NCBI RefSeq assembly: GCF_027938815.1
Contig: NZ_CP115913.1
Location: 1,832,001 to 1,896,000, forward strand
Source: Oceanirhabdus sp. W0125-5
GTDB lineage: Bacteria > Bacillota > Clostridia > Clostridiales > Clostridiaceae
DNA length: 64,000 bases
Direction of reading: 5' to 3'
How positions within the stretch are numbered: the first letter of the stretch is position 1; the number at the start of each line of letters is the position of its first letter. The notes under the pieces are model-generated. The model was not told the origin of the DNA and did no database searches. It worked only from the letters and a program-made list of their open reading frames with translations. Both the position numbers and the translations under genes were made by a program. Positions 42,849 to 50,769 of this stretch are shown piece after piece.

Positions 42849-43556
42849 ATGAGAAATAATAGAAGTAACAGTGATATAAGAGAGGTAAGCATTCAGACGA
42901 ACTATACAAAACACGCTGAAGGTTCTGTACTAATAGCGTTTGGAGATACAAAGGTATTATGTACAGCGATGATAGAGGATAAAGTTCCACCATTTTTAAA
43001 AGGATCTGGAGAGGGATGGATAACTTGTGAATACAGAATGTTACCAAGTTCAACTATTACAAGAAAGCCAAGAGCTTCCTCAAAGGGAAAAGTTGATGGA
43101 AGAACAATGGAGATTCAAAGATTGATAGGAAGATCTCTTAGATCAGTAGTTGATCTTTCAGCATTAGGTGAGAGAACTATATGGATTGATTGTGATGTTT
43201 TACAAGCTGATGGAGGTACTAGAACAACTTCAATCAATGGAGCGTACATAGCATTATGTCATGCAGTAAATAAATTAATAGAAGATGGAAGTCTTAAAAA
43301 GTCACCAATCAATGGTCAAGTTGCAGCAATCAGTGTTGGTATAGTTGATGGAGAACCATTAAGTGATTTATGTTATGAAGAAGATAGCAGCGCTACAGTT
43401 GATATGAATCTTGTAATGACTTCTAAAGGTGAATTTATAGAAATCCAAGGAACTGGTGAAGAAAGACCGTTTACTAAAGATGAGCTTAGTCAGCTTATGA
43501 GTATTGGTGAAGAGAGCATTAAAAAGGTTATTGATATACAGAACGAGTATATATAG
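42849..43556 (+). CDS. rph: Ribonuclease PH
   Basis: A 235-residue phosphorolytic exoribonuclease that trims tRNA 3' ends. Seen: [32 protein letters not shown], phosphate-site arginines in [33 protein letters not shown], and [17 protein letters not shown] precedes the ATG. In an operon with the PurM-like gene; a repeat copy separates it from the XTP pyrophosphatase gene, which often follows rph. Confidence 0.95.
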   Translation: MRNNRSNSDIREVSIQTNYTKHAEGSVLIAFGDTKVLCTAMIEDKVPPFLKGSGEGWITCEYRMLPSSTITRKPRASSKGKVDGRTMEIQRLIGRSLRSVVDLSALGERTIWIDCDVLQADGGTRTTSINGAYIALCHAVNKLIEDGSLKKSPINGQVAAISVGIVDGEPLSDLCYEEDSSATVDMNLVMTSKGEFIEIQGTGEERPFTKDELSQLMSIGEESIKKVIDIQNEYI

Positions 43557-43608
43557 ATTCTGTTGATTTGTAATAGAGAATCATTATGACATAAAACATA
43601 ACTGAACA

Positions 43609-43843
43609 GTTGAAAATGGAAAGTGGAAAACGATGGAGGTTTTGCTCCGCAAAACTGCATTTTATTGTGCTTTAGAACAAGAGGGGTTTACTCATTTTAT
43701 CTATAGATAAAATATTGTAATTTAGAATACAAGGTTTCATCAAGATGAAACGAGTAAGTTATTCATGTCCGAAGAACAATATGATTAAAATTTCTCGAAG
43801 AGAAATATCCTACGTTTTCAACTTTCAATTTTCCACTTTCAAC
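43609..43843. repeat. Dispersed hairpin repeat, copy E (most complete)
   Basis: Outer arms GTTGAAAATGGAAAGTGGAA and its near reverse complement at the right end close the element. Inner modules: GGTTTTGCTCCGCAAAACTG hairpin, TTATTGTGCTTTAGAAC, TTTATCTATAGATAAAAT, GGTTTCATCAAGATGAAACG, GAACAATATGATTAAAATTTC, TCTCGAAGAGA. The whole can fold as a multi-branched structure of about 235 bases. It lies between rph and the XTP pyrophosphatase gene. Confidence 0.75.
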
Positions 43844-43925
43844 TTGCTTTTCTAAAGCACAATGGTTTCTTATTATGATATAAAAACTAAATAGAGTTGA
43901 TAAATTTAAATAGTAGGTGGATAAG

Positions 43926-44522
43926 ATGAAAAGATTAATAGTGGCGAGTAATAATGCTCATAAAATTGAGGAAATAAAGGATATATTAAGTAAATTTTCA
44001 TTTGATGTTGTTTCAATTAAAGAGGCAGGGGTAGATATTGATATAGTGGAAGATGGAGAAACTTTCATTGATAATGCTGTAATAAAAGCAAAAGCTATTA
44101 AGGAAATATTTAATGATGATTTTGTTTTATCGGATGATTCAGGGTTAATGGTGGATGCGCTTGGTGGTGCGCCAGGTGTTTTCTCAGCAAGATATGCAGG
44201 TGAACATGGGAATTCAGAGAAGAACAATGAGAAATTGTTAAGAGAAATGAATGGTGTTCCAGAAGAGGAGAGAGGGGCACAATTTGTGTGCGCTATGTGC
44301 TTTATTGATGATAAAGGCGAGGTTATAAATGTTCAAGGGGAAGTAAGAGGAAGAATTATAGAGGAGTATAGAGGGGGAAGTGGATTTGGTTATGACCCAT
44401 TATTCTTTGTTCCAGAGAAGGGGATGACCTTTGCTGAAATGGGAGCTGAAGAGAAGAATAGTATGAGTCATAGAAGTAGAGCCCTTGAAAAACTTTCAAA
44501 TGTTTTAATGGAGAAGAAGTAA
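43926..44522 (+). CDS. rdgB: XTP/dITP diphosphatase (RdgB/HAM1 family)
   Basis: A 198-residue pyrophosphatase that removes XTP, ITP and dITP from the nucleotide pool. Family motifs: VASNNAHKIEEIKDIL, DDSGLMVDALGGAPGVFSARYAGE, GSGFGYDPLFF, and the closing SHRSRALEKL. I chose the ATG at 43926 after TAGGTGG; the GTG at 43917 belongs to that site. Its stop codon shares one base with the start of the next gene. Confidence 0.95.
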   Translation: MKRLIVASNNAHKIEEIKDILSKFSFDVVSIKEAGVDIDIVEDGETFIDNAVIKAKAIKEIFNDDFVLSDDSGLMVDALGGAPGVFSARYAGEHGNSEKNNEKLLREMNGVPEEERGAQFVCAMCFIDDKGEVINVQGEVRGRIIEEYRGGSGFGYDPLFFVPEKGMTFAEMGAEEKNSMSHRSRALEKLSNVLMEKK

Positions 44523-44992
44523 TGAAAATAGCTGTTTTAAGTGATACTCACGGTAATAGAACCATGATGAAGTGTGCAGTGGAAAAAATTCTACATTGTG
44601 ATGTGGTGATTCATCTTGGGGATAATGATAGAGACGTGGAATATTTAAAAAAATATATTAACGTTCCTTTCTACGTGGTGAAAGGGAACTGTGATTTTGG
44701 ATCTAAGGAACCTAGTGAGCTATTTCAGCATATTGGCGGTAAAAAGGTATTAATGACTCATGGACACAAATACAACGTAAAATACAGCCTTATGAGCCTT
44801 ATGTACAGAGGATTAGAGAATGAGGTTGATATTATACTTTTTGGTCATACTCATGTACCTGTAAAGGTGTATAATCAAAATGTATTAATAATGAATCCAG
44901 GAAGTGTAGGAAATCCAAGAATGGGTCCAGCAACTATAGGGATAATTGAAATTATAGATGACGTTATTTATCCATCTATAGTAGAGATATAA
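44522..44992 (+). CDS. YfcE/MJ0936 family metallophosphodiesterase
   Basis: A 156-residue calcineurin-like phosphoesterase. Metal ligands are visible in VLSDTHGN, IHLGDNDRD, VVKGNCDFG, LMTHGHKYN and LFGHTHVPV, ending NPGSVGNPR. Small members act on cyclic or phosphodiester model substrates; the natural one is unknown. Translationally coupled to rdgB (TAATG). Confidence 0.92.
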   Translation: MKIAVLSDTHGNRTMMKCAVEKILHCDVVIHLGDNDRDVEYLKKYINVPFYVVKGNCDFGSKEPSELFQHIGGKKVLMTHGHKYNVKYSLMSLMYRGLENEVDIILFGHTHVPVKVYNQNVLIMNPGSVGNPRMGPATIGIIEIIDDVIYPSIVEI

Positions 44993-45128
44993 AAAAAATA
45001 AAGAACAAATATCAAAGAACAGAGAACAAATCATGATATCTTTCAGTGAACTAAAAGCTTTTAGATTGATAAAAGCGTAGGGTTAAAGAAAATATTTAGA
45101 GTTTTTCTTTGTTCTTTTTATTTTTAAT
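44993..45128. repeat. Palindromic AAAGAAC-type repeat, second copy
   Basis: AAAAAAATAAAGAACAAA at the left pairs with TTTGTTCTTTTTATTTTT at the right, with further A/T arms inside. It is like the palindrome at 3582-3668. Confidence 0.5.
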
Positions 45129-45149
45129 GAAAATTACACTTGAAATACG

Positions 45150-45255
45150 ATATTTTATCATAAAGAAAATAAGCTAAAAGTTAATGTTCTATAGAATAAT
45201 AATTTGTAGTTTCTGCGAATGCAGAAATATCCAACATTCTCAAATCTCAATTTGT
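45150..45255. repeat. Dispersed hairpin repeat, copy F (partial)
   Basis: Has TTTTATCATAAAGAAAAT, TGTTCTATAGAATAATAATTTG, the TAGTTTCTGCGAATGCAGAAA hairpin and CATTCTCAAATCTCAAT, the right half of the dispersed element in the orientation of copies A and C. Confidence 0.5.
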
Positions 45256-45380
45256 TTTTAAGCACGCTTGCGTGCTGCTATATGGGGTGTGCGTAAGGGT
45301 TTGGACATTTTATTTATAAAATGCTTATTTTTAAATGAATAAAATCCTTATTTTTGCTATAAAAAAGTTCTCAAAAAGTG

Positions 45381-45409
45381 TTGACTTATTTTTTTGAATG
45401 GTGTACAAT
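45381..45409 (+). promoter_or_regulatory. Promoter of tRNA cluster 2
   Basis: TTGACT at 45381 and TACAAT at 45404 with a 17-base spacer, 44 bases before the first tRNA. Confidence 0.75.
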
Positions 45410-45452
45410 AATCCTTGTCGTCGGGAAAGAGTTTCCGAAAAGAAAGAGTCAA

Positions 45453-45529
45453 CGGGGTGTGGCGCAGATTGGGAGCGCGCGTGCTTTGGGAGCATGAGGC
45501 CGCAGGTTCGAGCCCTGTCACCCCGACCA
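45453..45529 (+). tRNA. tRNA-Pro (TGG)
   Basis: 77 bases, acceptor CGGGGTG/CACCCCG, anticodon TGG, encoded CCA. Confidence 0.97.
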
Positions 45530-45536
45530 CTTTCTT

Positions 45537-45610
45537 GCGGGTGTAGTTCAATGGTAGAACTCCAGCCTTCCAAGCTGGTAGCGTGGGTTCGATTCCCATC
45601 ACCCGCTCCA
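45537..45610 (+). tRNA. tRNA-Gly (TCC), copy 1
   Basis: 74 bases, anticodon TCC, encoded CCA. Identical to the copy at 46063. Confidence 0.97.
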
Positions 45611-45614
45611 TATG

Positions 45615-45690
45615 GTGGACGTAGTTCAGTTGGTAGAGCGCCAGATTGTGGTTCTGGTTGTCGTGGGTTCGAGTCCCATCGTCCACCCCA
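45615..45690 (+). tRNA. tRNA-His (GTG), copy 1
   Basis: 76 bases, anticodon GTG, C73 discriminator; the G at 45614 can serve as the extra G-1. Acceptor GTGGACG/CGTCCAC. Confidence 0.97.
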
Positions 45691-45696
45691 TATATG

Positions 45697-45772
45697 GTGA
45701 ATGTAGTTCAGTTGGTAGAGCGCCAGATTGTGGTTCTGGTTGTCGTGGGTTCGAGTCCCATCATTCACCCCA
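45697..45772 (+). tRNA. tRNA-His (GTG), copy 2, variant acceptor stem
   Basis: Same body as copy 1, but acceptor GTGAATG/CATTCAC, with changes on both arms that keep pairing. G-1 at 45696. Confidence 0.97.
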
Positions 45773-45777
45773 CATAT

Positions 45778-45852
45778 TGGGATATCGCCAAGCGGTAAGG
45801 CAACGGACTTTGACTCCGTCATGCGCAGGTTCGAATCCTGCTATCCCAGCCA
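45778..45852 (+). tRNA. tRNA-Gln (TTG)
   Basis: 75 bases, acceptor TGGGATA/TATCCCA, anticodon TTG, encoded CCA. Confidence 0.97.
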
Positions 45853-45885
45853 TTTTACTTAATAAAGTAAAATAACTTATGACGT

Positions 45886-45970
45886 GCAGGTGTGGCGGAA
45901 TTGGCAGACGCACTAGACTTAGGATCTAGCGCCTTCGGGTGTAAGGGTTCGACTCCCTTCACCTGCACCA
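45886..45970 (+). tRNA. tRNA-Leu (TAG)
   Basis: 85 bases with a long variable arm (CGCCTTCGGGTG), anticodon TAG, encoded CCA. Confidence 0.97.
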
Positions 45971-45978
45971 TACATAAT

Positions 45979-46054
45979 GCGGTAATAGCTCAGTTGGTAG
46001 AGCGCCACCTTGCCAAGGTGGAGGTCGCGAGTTCGAGCCTCGTTTACCGCTCCA
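45979..46054 (+). tRNA. tRNA-Gly (GCC)
   Basis: 76 bases, anticodon GCC, encoded CCA. Confidence 0.97.
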
Positions 46055-46062
46055 TAAAAAAT

Positions 46063-46136
46063 GCGGGTGTAGTTCAATGGTAGAACTCCAGCCTTCCAAG
46101 CTGGTAGCGTGGGTTCGATTCCCATCACCCGCTCCA
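46063..46136 (+). tRNA. tRNA-Gly (TCC), copy 2
   Basis: Identical to the tRNA at 45537, last gene of the cluster. No strong terminator is evident behind it beyond a short T-run. Confidence 0.97.
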
Positions 46137-46289
46137 TTTTTTTATTTAAAACTATTTTTAAATAATATAGATACTAAGTTTGTACCAAGATTATTCCTGG
46201 TACATAATTTATACTTAAATACTGTAAATATAATGCTCTACATGATTATGTTGACAATAATATGATAATTAAATAGTAAGGTTTTGATA

Positions 46290-46416
46290 TACTTTAGAGT
46301 GTTTATTTTGATTTAAGGTGGTTAGATCAAGGCGTGCGCCGAACGAGCAGGGTCATACATAAATAATGATACTCGAGCAGCGCAGAGAGGTGCAACAACG
46401 CAGATATAAAGAATTA
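46290..46416 (+). repeat. Structured repeat unit 1 before tRNA-Arg
   Basis: Reads TTTAAGGTGGTTAGATCAAG, then GAACGAGCAG, a central hairpin (TCATAC...AATGATA), GAGCAGCGCAGAGAG and CAACGCAG. It aligns along its whole length with unit 2, 140 bases downstream. GC-richer than the surroundings. Nothing here codes for protein. Confidence 0.6.
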
Positions 46417-46429
46417 ATAAAAAAATATT

Positions 46430-46570
46430 GTACTTTAGTATGTTTATGTTAATTTAAGCTGATTAGTTCAAGGCGCAAGATGAACGAGCAGCGGAGTGTA
46501 CAGAGGTAGTACATGAGCAGCGCAGAGAATCGCAGTAACGCCGAAATAAGTAGTTTAAATTAACATAAAC
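46430..46570 (+). ncRNA. Structured repeat unit 2, candidate non-coding RNA
   Basis: Closed by a perfect 15-base inverted repeat, GTTTATGTTAATTTA (46442) with TAAATTAACATAAAC (46556-46570). Inside are CAAGGCG, GAACGAGCAGCGG, a TGTAC...GTACA hairpin, TGAGCAGCGCAGAGAATCGC and TAACGCCG; GGCG and CGCC can close an inner domain. It ends two bases before tRNA-Arg. Similar GAGCA...GCAG blocks occur, as I recall, in intergenic regions of other clostridia; whether it is transcribed is unknown. Confidence 0.45.
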
Positions 46571-46572
46571 AA

Positions 46573-46649
46573 GCACCTATAGCTCAGCTGGATAGAGTTA
46601 CGGACTTCGAATCCGGGGGTCGCAGGTTCGAATCCTGTTAGGTGTACCA
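46573..46649 (+). tRNA. tRNA-Arg (TCG), integration target
   Basis: 77 bases, acceptor GCACCTA/TAGGTGT, anticodon TCG in the loop CTTCGAA, encoded CCA. The anticodon stem has an A27-G43 mismatch. The integrase of the adjacent element points at its 3' end, so its 3' half is the probable attachment core (attL). Confidence 0.95.
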
Positions 46650-46663
46650 TAAAACATTGATAC

Positions 46664-46699
46664 AGGCGGGTTCTCACAATAGTGGGAATCCGCTTTTTT
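46664..46699. terminator. Terminator at the left element edge
   Basis: GCGGGTTCTCAC pairs with GTGGGAATCCGC (two G-T pairs) around AATA, followed by six T. It ends tRNA-Arg transcription. Confidence 0.75.
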
Positions 46700-46713
46700 G
46701 TGATTTTTTGCGT

Positions 46714-46735
46714 TTTTCCCGCACTTTTCCCGCAC
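46714..46735. repeat. Tandem 11-base repeat next to the attachment site
   Basis: TTTTCCCGCAC occurs twice without a gap, between the tRNA-Arg and the integrase gene. The position fits arm-type integrase sites. Confidence 0.55.
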
Positions 46736-46758
46736 TAGTTTTTAATAAGGAATAAAAA

Positions 46759-47928
46759 CTAGACAAACAATCGGTTCAATTTCTCCACTGCTGTAATCCG
46801 CTCCTTAGGCATAACGTGGGTGTATATATTGGCTGTCATTGTTATGTCAGAATGTCCAAGCAATGTTTGTATTGTTTTGAGCGGTATTTTTGCTTCAAAC
46901 AATTTTGTTGCATATGTATGCCTGTAAGTATGGAATTTTCGGTAGGAAACTCCAGCTCTATTTAACAGTCTTTCATGTGCTCTAATTATGTTCCTTTGGT
47001 TGATGAAGTTGCCTGTTTGAGTACAGAAAACTAGATTCTTATTGGTATATGATGAACCTGCTTTTAACTTTTCTTCAAGCTGCATGGTCCTGTGGCGTTT
47101 TATAACAGGAATAAGGCTTGATGGTATTGGAACTGTTCTATTTGAACTTTTGGACTTTGGAGGAATAAGAACAAAAGTATGACTCTTCTTCATATCTTCA
47201 TCAAAAACTGGCTGCCTCTTCAGTGTCTTGTTAACATGTAGTTCCATTCTTTTAAGATCTATATCATCCCATGAAAGAGCTAGAAGTTCACCTTGTCTTA
47301 ATCCTGTGCCAAGGGCAAGAAGAATAAGGCACTCAAGTCTATCTTCTTTGAGAGTTTCCTTTACTAGTTTTATTTCATTTTCAGAGAAAACTTCAACACT
47401 TTCCTTTTTTAGCTCAGATCTGCCTGGGATAACTAGTTTTTTACTAGAGCAGGGATTTCTATTGATATAACCCTCATCAAGAGCATAATTTAAAAATGCC
47501 TTAAGTATCTTGTTGAGAGTTCTAATGGATGATGATGTTTTTCCGCTGCAGTAAATACGGTTGTAGTATCTCTGAATCTGTATGGATTTAAGTTCGCTTA
47601 GATTAACAAAATAAAGTTCACTGTTCTTTATGTAGTTTCGGTATACACCTTCATAACGTTCAAATGTTGAGGGTTTTATCCTATCGGAGACATACATAAT
47701 CTCATATAACCAAAGATGCATTAGCTCTCCAAGGGTAACGTTCTTATAATCCATTGGGGCTCCACTGTTGATCATATTCATGTATTCATCACGGAGTTTT
47801 TCTGCTTCTTTTTTACTCTCTGCATAAAAATCTTTTCTAATAAGTTTTCCTTCTGCAGTTCTACCTAGAGTAACAGTTAATCTATAATAGTTCTTTCCGT
47901 TTTTCTCACAATTAGTTTTGCGTGCCAT
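46759..47928 (-). CDS. int: Tyrosine recombinase / phage integrase
   Basis: A 389-residue site-specific recombinase. The N-terminal arm-binding part (NYYRLTVTLGRTAEGKLIRKDF) is followed by the SAM-like core-binding domain (residues about 65-165) and the catalytic domain with Arg in GTGLRQGELLAL, His-x-x-Arg in HTYRHTYATKL, LLGHSDITMT and the nucleophile Tyr in ANIYTHV. It should integrate and excise the element at the tRNA-Arg. Start after AAGGAGG on the minus strand. Its 5' end overlaps the small gene upstream by 17 bases. Confidence 0.95.
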   Translation of the reverse strand: MARKTNCEKNGKNYYRLTVTLGRTAEGKLIRKDFYAESKKEAEKLRDEYMNMINSGAPMDYKNVTLGELMHLWLYEIMYVSDRIKPSTFERYEGVYRNYIKNSELYFVNLSELKSIQIQRYYNRIYCSGKTSSSIRTLNKILKAFLNYALDEGYINRNPCSSKKLVIPGRSELKKESVEVFSENEIKLVKETLKEDRLECLILLALGTGLRQGELLALSWDDIDLKRMELHVNKTLKRQPVFDEDMKKSHTFVLIPPKSKSSNRTVPIPSSLIPVIKRHRTMQLEEKLKAGSSYTNKNLVFCTQTGNFINQRNIIRAHERLLNRAGVSYRKFHTYRHTYATKLFEAKIPLKTIQTLLGHSDITMTANIYTHVMPKERITAVEKLNRLFV

Positions 47929-48103
47929 AATGATGCCTCCTTAAAGTGGTTTTGTCACGAAAAACTTTTATGAGAAATAATGCAAGGAATTCTTGTACAC
48001 TTTTATTTATTAAATTTATTCTGTTAATTGGTGATTTGCTTTTTAAATAATCAATAGTTATGTTAGTTTTAAAGCAAAATCTACCAGATGTATTCTCTTT
48101 CAT
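47912..48103 (-). CDS. Small protein upstream of the integrase
   Basis: A 63-residue basic protein, MKENTSGRFCFKTNITIDYL and so on, ending RRHHYGTQN. ATG at 48103 follows CAGGAGG by eight bases. It overlaps int by 17 bases and is probably cotranslated with it, as are directionality factors in some elements, but no DNA-binding motif is clear. Function unknown. Confidence 0.55.
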   Translation of the reverse strand: MKENTSGRFCFKTNITIDYLKSKSPINRINLINKSVQEFLALFLIKVFRDKTTLRRHHYGTQN

Positions 48104-48153
48104 TATTAGCAACCTCCTGTACTTTTATACATAAGAGCAAACTAAAGTTTGCA

Positions 48154-48178
48154 TAAAAAAAGCCGGTCTTTAACCGAA
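48154..48178 (-). terminator. Terminator of the repressor gene
   Basis: On the minus strand CGGT-TAAAG-ACCG followed by GCTTTTTTT. A second hairpin, GCAAACT/AGTTTGC, follows it. Confidence 0.5.
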
Positions 48179-48236
48179 CAGGACCAGGAGTATTAAGCAT
48201 GATAAGAATAGATAAGCAATGAACATAAATTTAAGA

Positions 48237-48623
48237 TCACTGCTTTTCTTTTGAAACCTCTTCCTCTATGTCTTTAAGTAAATAAGACACATCAAACCCA
48301 ACAGATTTTAGCTTGTCCATAAGTTTAGAGAGTACTTCAGGATTTATATTATGAGACTCGTTTTCGTCAACAATAATTGAATATGAACCATCAGTATCTG
48401 AATACTTATAGGCTTTTGGGTTATTAGTGAGCCCAAAAAGATAATCAGTGGACACGCTGTAAAATTCCGCTAGTTTAAACAGCATGCTTGTATTAGGAAT
48501 TCTGCTGCCTTTCTCCCAGTTTGAAACGGTTTGTTTTGAAACATCCATGATTTTTGCTAATTCAGTTTGGTTAATACCGTGTGATAATCGGCATTCTTTT
48601 AATCTCAAGTTTAAATTGTTCAT
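48237..48623 (-). CDS. XRE-family repressor
   Basis: A 128-residue repressor-like protein. The N-terminal helix-turn-helix reads LKECRLSHGINQTELAKIMDVSKQTVSNWEKGSRIPN; the C-terminal half (from about residue 70) is acidic and probably dimerises. ATG at 48623 follows AGGAGGGTG; the GTG at 48632 is part of that site. It is divergent from the Cro-like gene, the classic layout of a lysogeny switch. Confidence 0.9.
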   Translation of the reverse strand: MNNLNLRLKECRLSHGINQTELAKIMDVSKQTVSNWEKGSRIPNTSMLFKLAEFYSVSTDYLFGLTNNPKAYKYSDTDGSYSIIVDENESHNINPEVLSKLMDKLKSVGFDVSYLLKDIEEEVSKEKQ

Positions 48624-48721
48624 ATTACACACCCTCCTATGAACATTATAAACTATTAGCTGATATTAAAGAATACTTTATGACAAAAAAACAAAAATTT
48701 AGGATAATAGTAAATTTATTG

Positions 48722-48750
48722 TTGACAGTATACCATATTTTAACTACAAT
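48722..48750 (+). promoter_or_regulatory. Early promoter of the element
   Basis: TTGACA at 48722 and TACAAT at 48745 with a 17-base spacer, 54 bases before the Cro-like gene. A near-consensus promoter and a likely target of the divergent repressor. Confidence 0.8.
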
Positions 48751-48803
48751 GTAAATATATTAAATAAGCTTAAAGTTTACAGAAAGGAAAGGTGATTTAA
48801 AAA

Positions 48804-49016
48804 ATGAATGCACCGTATAAAAAATTAAAAGCATACAGACAATTGGCAGGGATGAACCAATCAGAGTTCGGTAAAATCCTTGGTATAAGCTTGAGTAACT
48901 ATAATTCTAAGGAAAATGGAAAGGCTCCTTTTACTCTTCAAGAGGCAAAAAAGATTTCGGAATATTTCCAGACTACCATTGATGAGGTGTTTTTTAAAGA
49001 TGATGTAAACTTTTAG
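48804..49016 (+). CDS. Cro-like XRE regulator
   Basis: A 70-residue protein consisting almost only of a helix-turn-helix: LKAYRQLAGMNQSEFGKILGISLSNYNSKENGK, then FTLQEAKKISEYFQTTIDEVFF. Length and position opposite the repressor fit a Cro-type regulator. AAAGGAAAGGTG precedes the ATG. Confidence 0.85.
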   Translation: MNAPYKKLKAYRQLAGMNQSEFGKILGISLSNYNSKENGKAPFTLQEAKKISEYFQTTIDEVFFKDDVNF

Positions 49017-49119
49017 ATTACACAAAATGTCAGCTACAAGTTTACAAAATGGATTATTTTAGTGTCATATAGATGAATATAGTTTGATACAGAATGTTGA
49101 ATTAAGGGGGAGTTTACTG

Positions 49120-49368
49120 ATGGAATTTACATTACAGGAATTAAAAGATAGTGTAAGAGAGGTTATCGAAGGGATTGAAGATAAAGCAACCCTTACAATA
49201 CAGGAGTGTAATAAGTACACAGGGATAGGTCGGGATAAACTTATGGAACTAGCACACAGCAAGGAATCGGATTTTCCATGCTTCAGAGTAGGGAACAGGT
49301 TCCTGATAAACAAGGAGATGCTAATTGCATGGCTGAAGAAGGTAACAGTAGAGGGGAGAGTTCTATAG
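49120..49368 (+). CDS. Excisionase-like helix-turn-helix protein
   Basis: An 82-residue protein with a MerR/excisionase-type winged helix: LTIQECNKYTGIGRDKLMELA, then FPCFRVGNRFLINKEMLIAWL. This matches helix-turn-helix domain 17 excisionases. ATG at 49120 has AGGGGG upstream; the longer ORF start at 49084 has no site. It could drive excision together with the integrase. Confidence 0.8.
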   Translation: MEFTLQELKDSVREVIEGIEDKATLTIQECNKYTGIGRDKLMELAHSKESDFPCFRVGNRFLINKEMLIAWLKKVTVEGRVL

Positions 49369-49398
49369 TTTTATAAAAAGATAATGGGGGTAAGTATT

Positions 49399-50103
49399 AT
49401 GATTGAAGCTATTAATGTAATTGAGAATAAAGGAATGTTGGTTGTTAGCAGCAGAGAAGTTGCAGAGAATTTTGAGAAGAGACATGATCATATCATCAGG
49501 GATATTGAGAACCTGAAAAATGGGTTTCCCCAAAATTGGGGAGACCTGGAAAAGTACTTTATAGAAGGTCAGTACCAGAATCAGCAGAACAAACAGTTCT
49601 ATAAAGAATACTTTCTAACAAGGGATGGGTTCACCCTTTTAGTTATGGGATTCACCGGTGCAAAGGCAGTAACATGGAAGATGAAGTATATCGATGCCTT
49701 TAATAAGATGGAAGAGGAACTTAGGGATCCATTTAAACATCTAAGTACGGAACTGAAAGCTATATTTGTAATAGATAAGAAAAGTCAGGAGATTGAGGGC
49801 AGGGTTGAGGTACTAGAGAACAGGATGACCATAGATTATGGACAGCAGCTGGTTCTTCAGGAACTTGCAAAGGAGAATGCAGTTAGGAGTATGAATGGTA
49901 TAGAAAGTAATGCATATAAAAACAGAAAGCTCAGGAGGAAGGTGTTCTCCAAAGTGTGGAAGGATTACAAGGATTATTTCGAAATGAACAGCTATAGGAA
50001 CACAGCCAAGAAGGATTTTGATAAGGCGAAGGAGTATCTCAAGGGTTGGAAACCACAGGGGAAACTTCTGAGGGATATAGAACAGTGCATGAGTGTAATA
50101 TAG
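49399..50103 (+). CDS. Rha-family phage regulator with ORF6C domain
   Basis: A 234-residue protein. The N-terminal Rha domain reads VSSREVAENFEKRHDHIIRDIENL and continues YFLTRDGFTLLVMGFTGAKAVTWKMKYIDAFNKME. The C-terminal ORF6C-type domain holds GQQLVLQELAKENAV and KVFSKVWKDYKDYFEMNSYR. Such proteins act as phage antirepressors or lytic regulators. ATG at 49399 lies eight bases after GGGGGT; the ATG at 49384 overlaps that site. Confidence 0.88.
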   Translation: MIEAINVIENKGMLVVSSREVAENFEKRHDHIIRDIENLKNGFPQNWGDLEKYFIEGQYQNQQNKQFYKEYFLTRDGFTLLVMGFTGAKAVTWKMKYIDAFNKMEEELRDPFKHLSTELKAIFVIDKKSQEIEGRVEVLENRMTIDYGQQLVLQELAKENAVRSMNGIESNAYKNRKLRRKVFSKVWKDYKDYFEMNSYRNTAKKDFDKAKEYLKGWKPQGKLLRDIEQCMSVI

Positions 50104-50121
50104 AGGATAGGAGATGGGAAC

Positions 50122-50769
50122 ATGGCTACCTATAGGGTTATTAAGGATAGAGAAAATCCCTATGTGATGATGAACAAACATGGAATCTATGACAGTAGGC
50201 TGAGCTGGAAAGCCAAAGGTCTCCTAATGTATTTCATGAGCAGGCCTGATAATTGGGAATTCCATGAGATTGAGATCAAGAAACATGCTAGAGACGGAAG
50301 GGATGGGACAAGGGCTGGGATAAAAGAACTGATTGAGAAGAAATATATAAAGAGGCATAGGGAGAGGGACACGAAAGGAAAGTTCGTTGGTTGGATGTAT
50401 GAAGTTTTTGAGGTTCCTTTTGATATTCTCAGTATGGGAGAAGATTCACAAGACAGCGCTCCTGAAGATAAAGCATCAGAAGAGAATGGTAAAAAAGAAG
50501 AAAAGTGCAAGTTGGAAAAACCACCTTTGAAGAATCCAATACCGGAAAAATCGAAGTCGGAAAATACCACACTAATAATTAATGAATCTAATAATAATGA
50601 TTTTATTAATAAAAGAATTTCAGTAAATAATAATGAAGATATAGGCACGGAGAAAATCAGAAGCGAAGGAGAGGGGAATCATGGGGATAATAGAAACTGT
50701 GGAGAGGATAAGAGAACAATCTCTGGAAAATCAGAAAAGACAGCAACCAGTGAAGATGACATCATATAG
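50122..50769 (+). CDS. DnaD-like replication initiation protein
   Basis: A 215-residue protein. The first 90 residues form a winged helix (YDSRLSWKAKGLLMYFMSRPDNWEFHEIEIKKHARDGRDGTRAGIKELIEKKYIKR) typical of phage replisome organisers. The rest is charged and low-complexity, Asn-, Glu- and Lys-rich. It probably binds the element's origin. Its last 89 bases overlap the next gene in another frame. The family name rests on the N-terminus and the DnaC neighbour. Confidence 0.8.
   Translation: MATYRVIKDRENPYVMMNKHGIYDSRLSWKAKGLLMYFMSRPDNWEFHEIEIKKHARDGRDGTRAGIKELIEKKYIKRHRERDTKGKFVGWMYEVFEVPFDILSMGEDSQDSAPEDKASEENGKKEEKCKLEKPPLKNPIPEKSKSENTTLIINESNNNDFINKRISVNNNEDIGTEKIRSEGEGNHGDNRNCGEDKRTISGKSEKTATSEDDII

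Noticed and set aside
45331-46137. Overlapping ORFs on both strands over tRNA cluster 2
   Set aside because: They cover tRNAs with encoded CCA; such proteins are known annotation artefacts.
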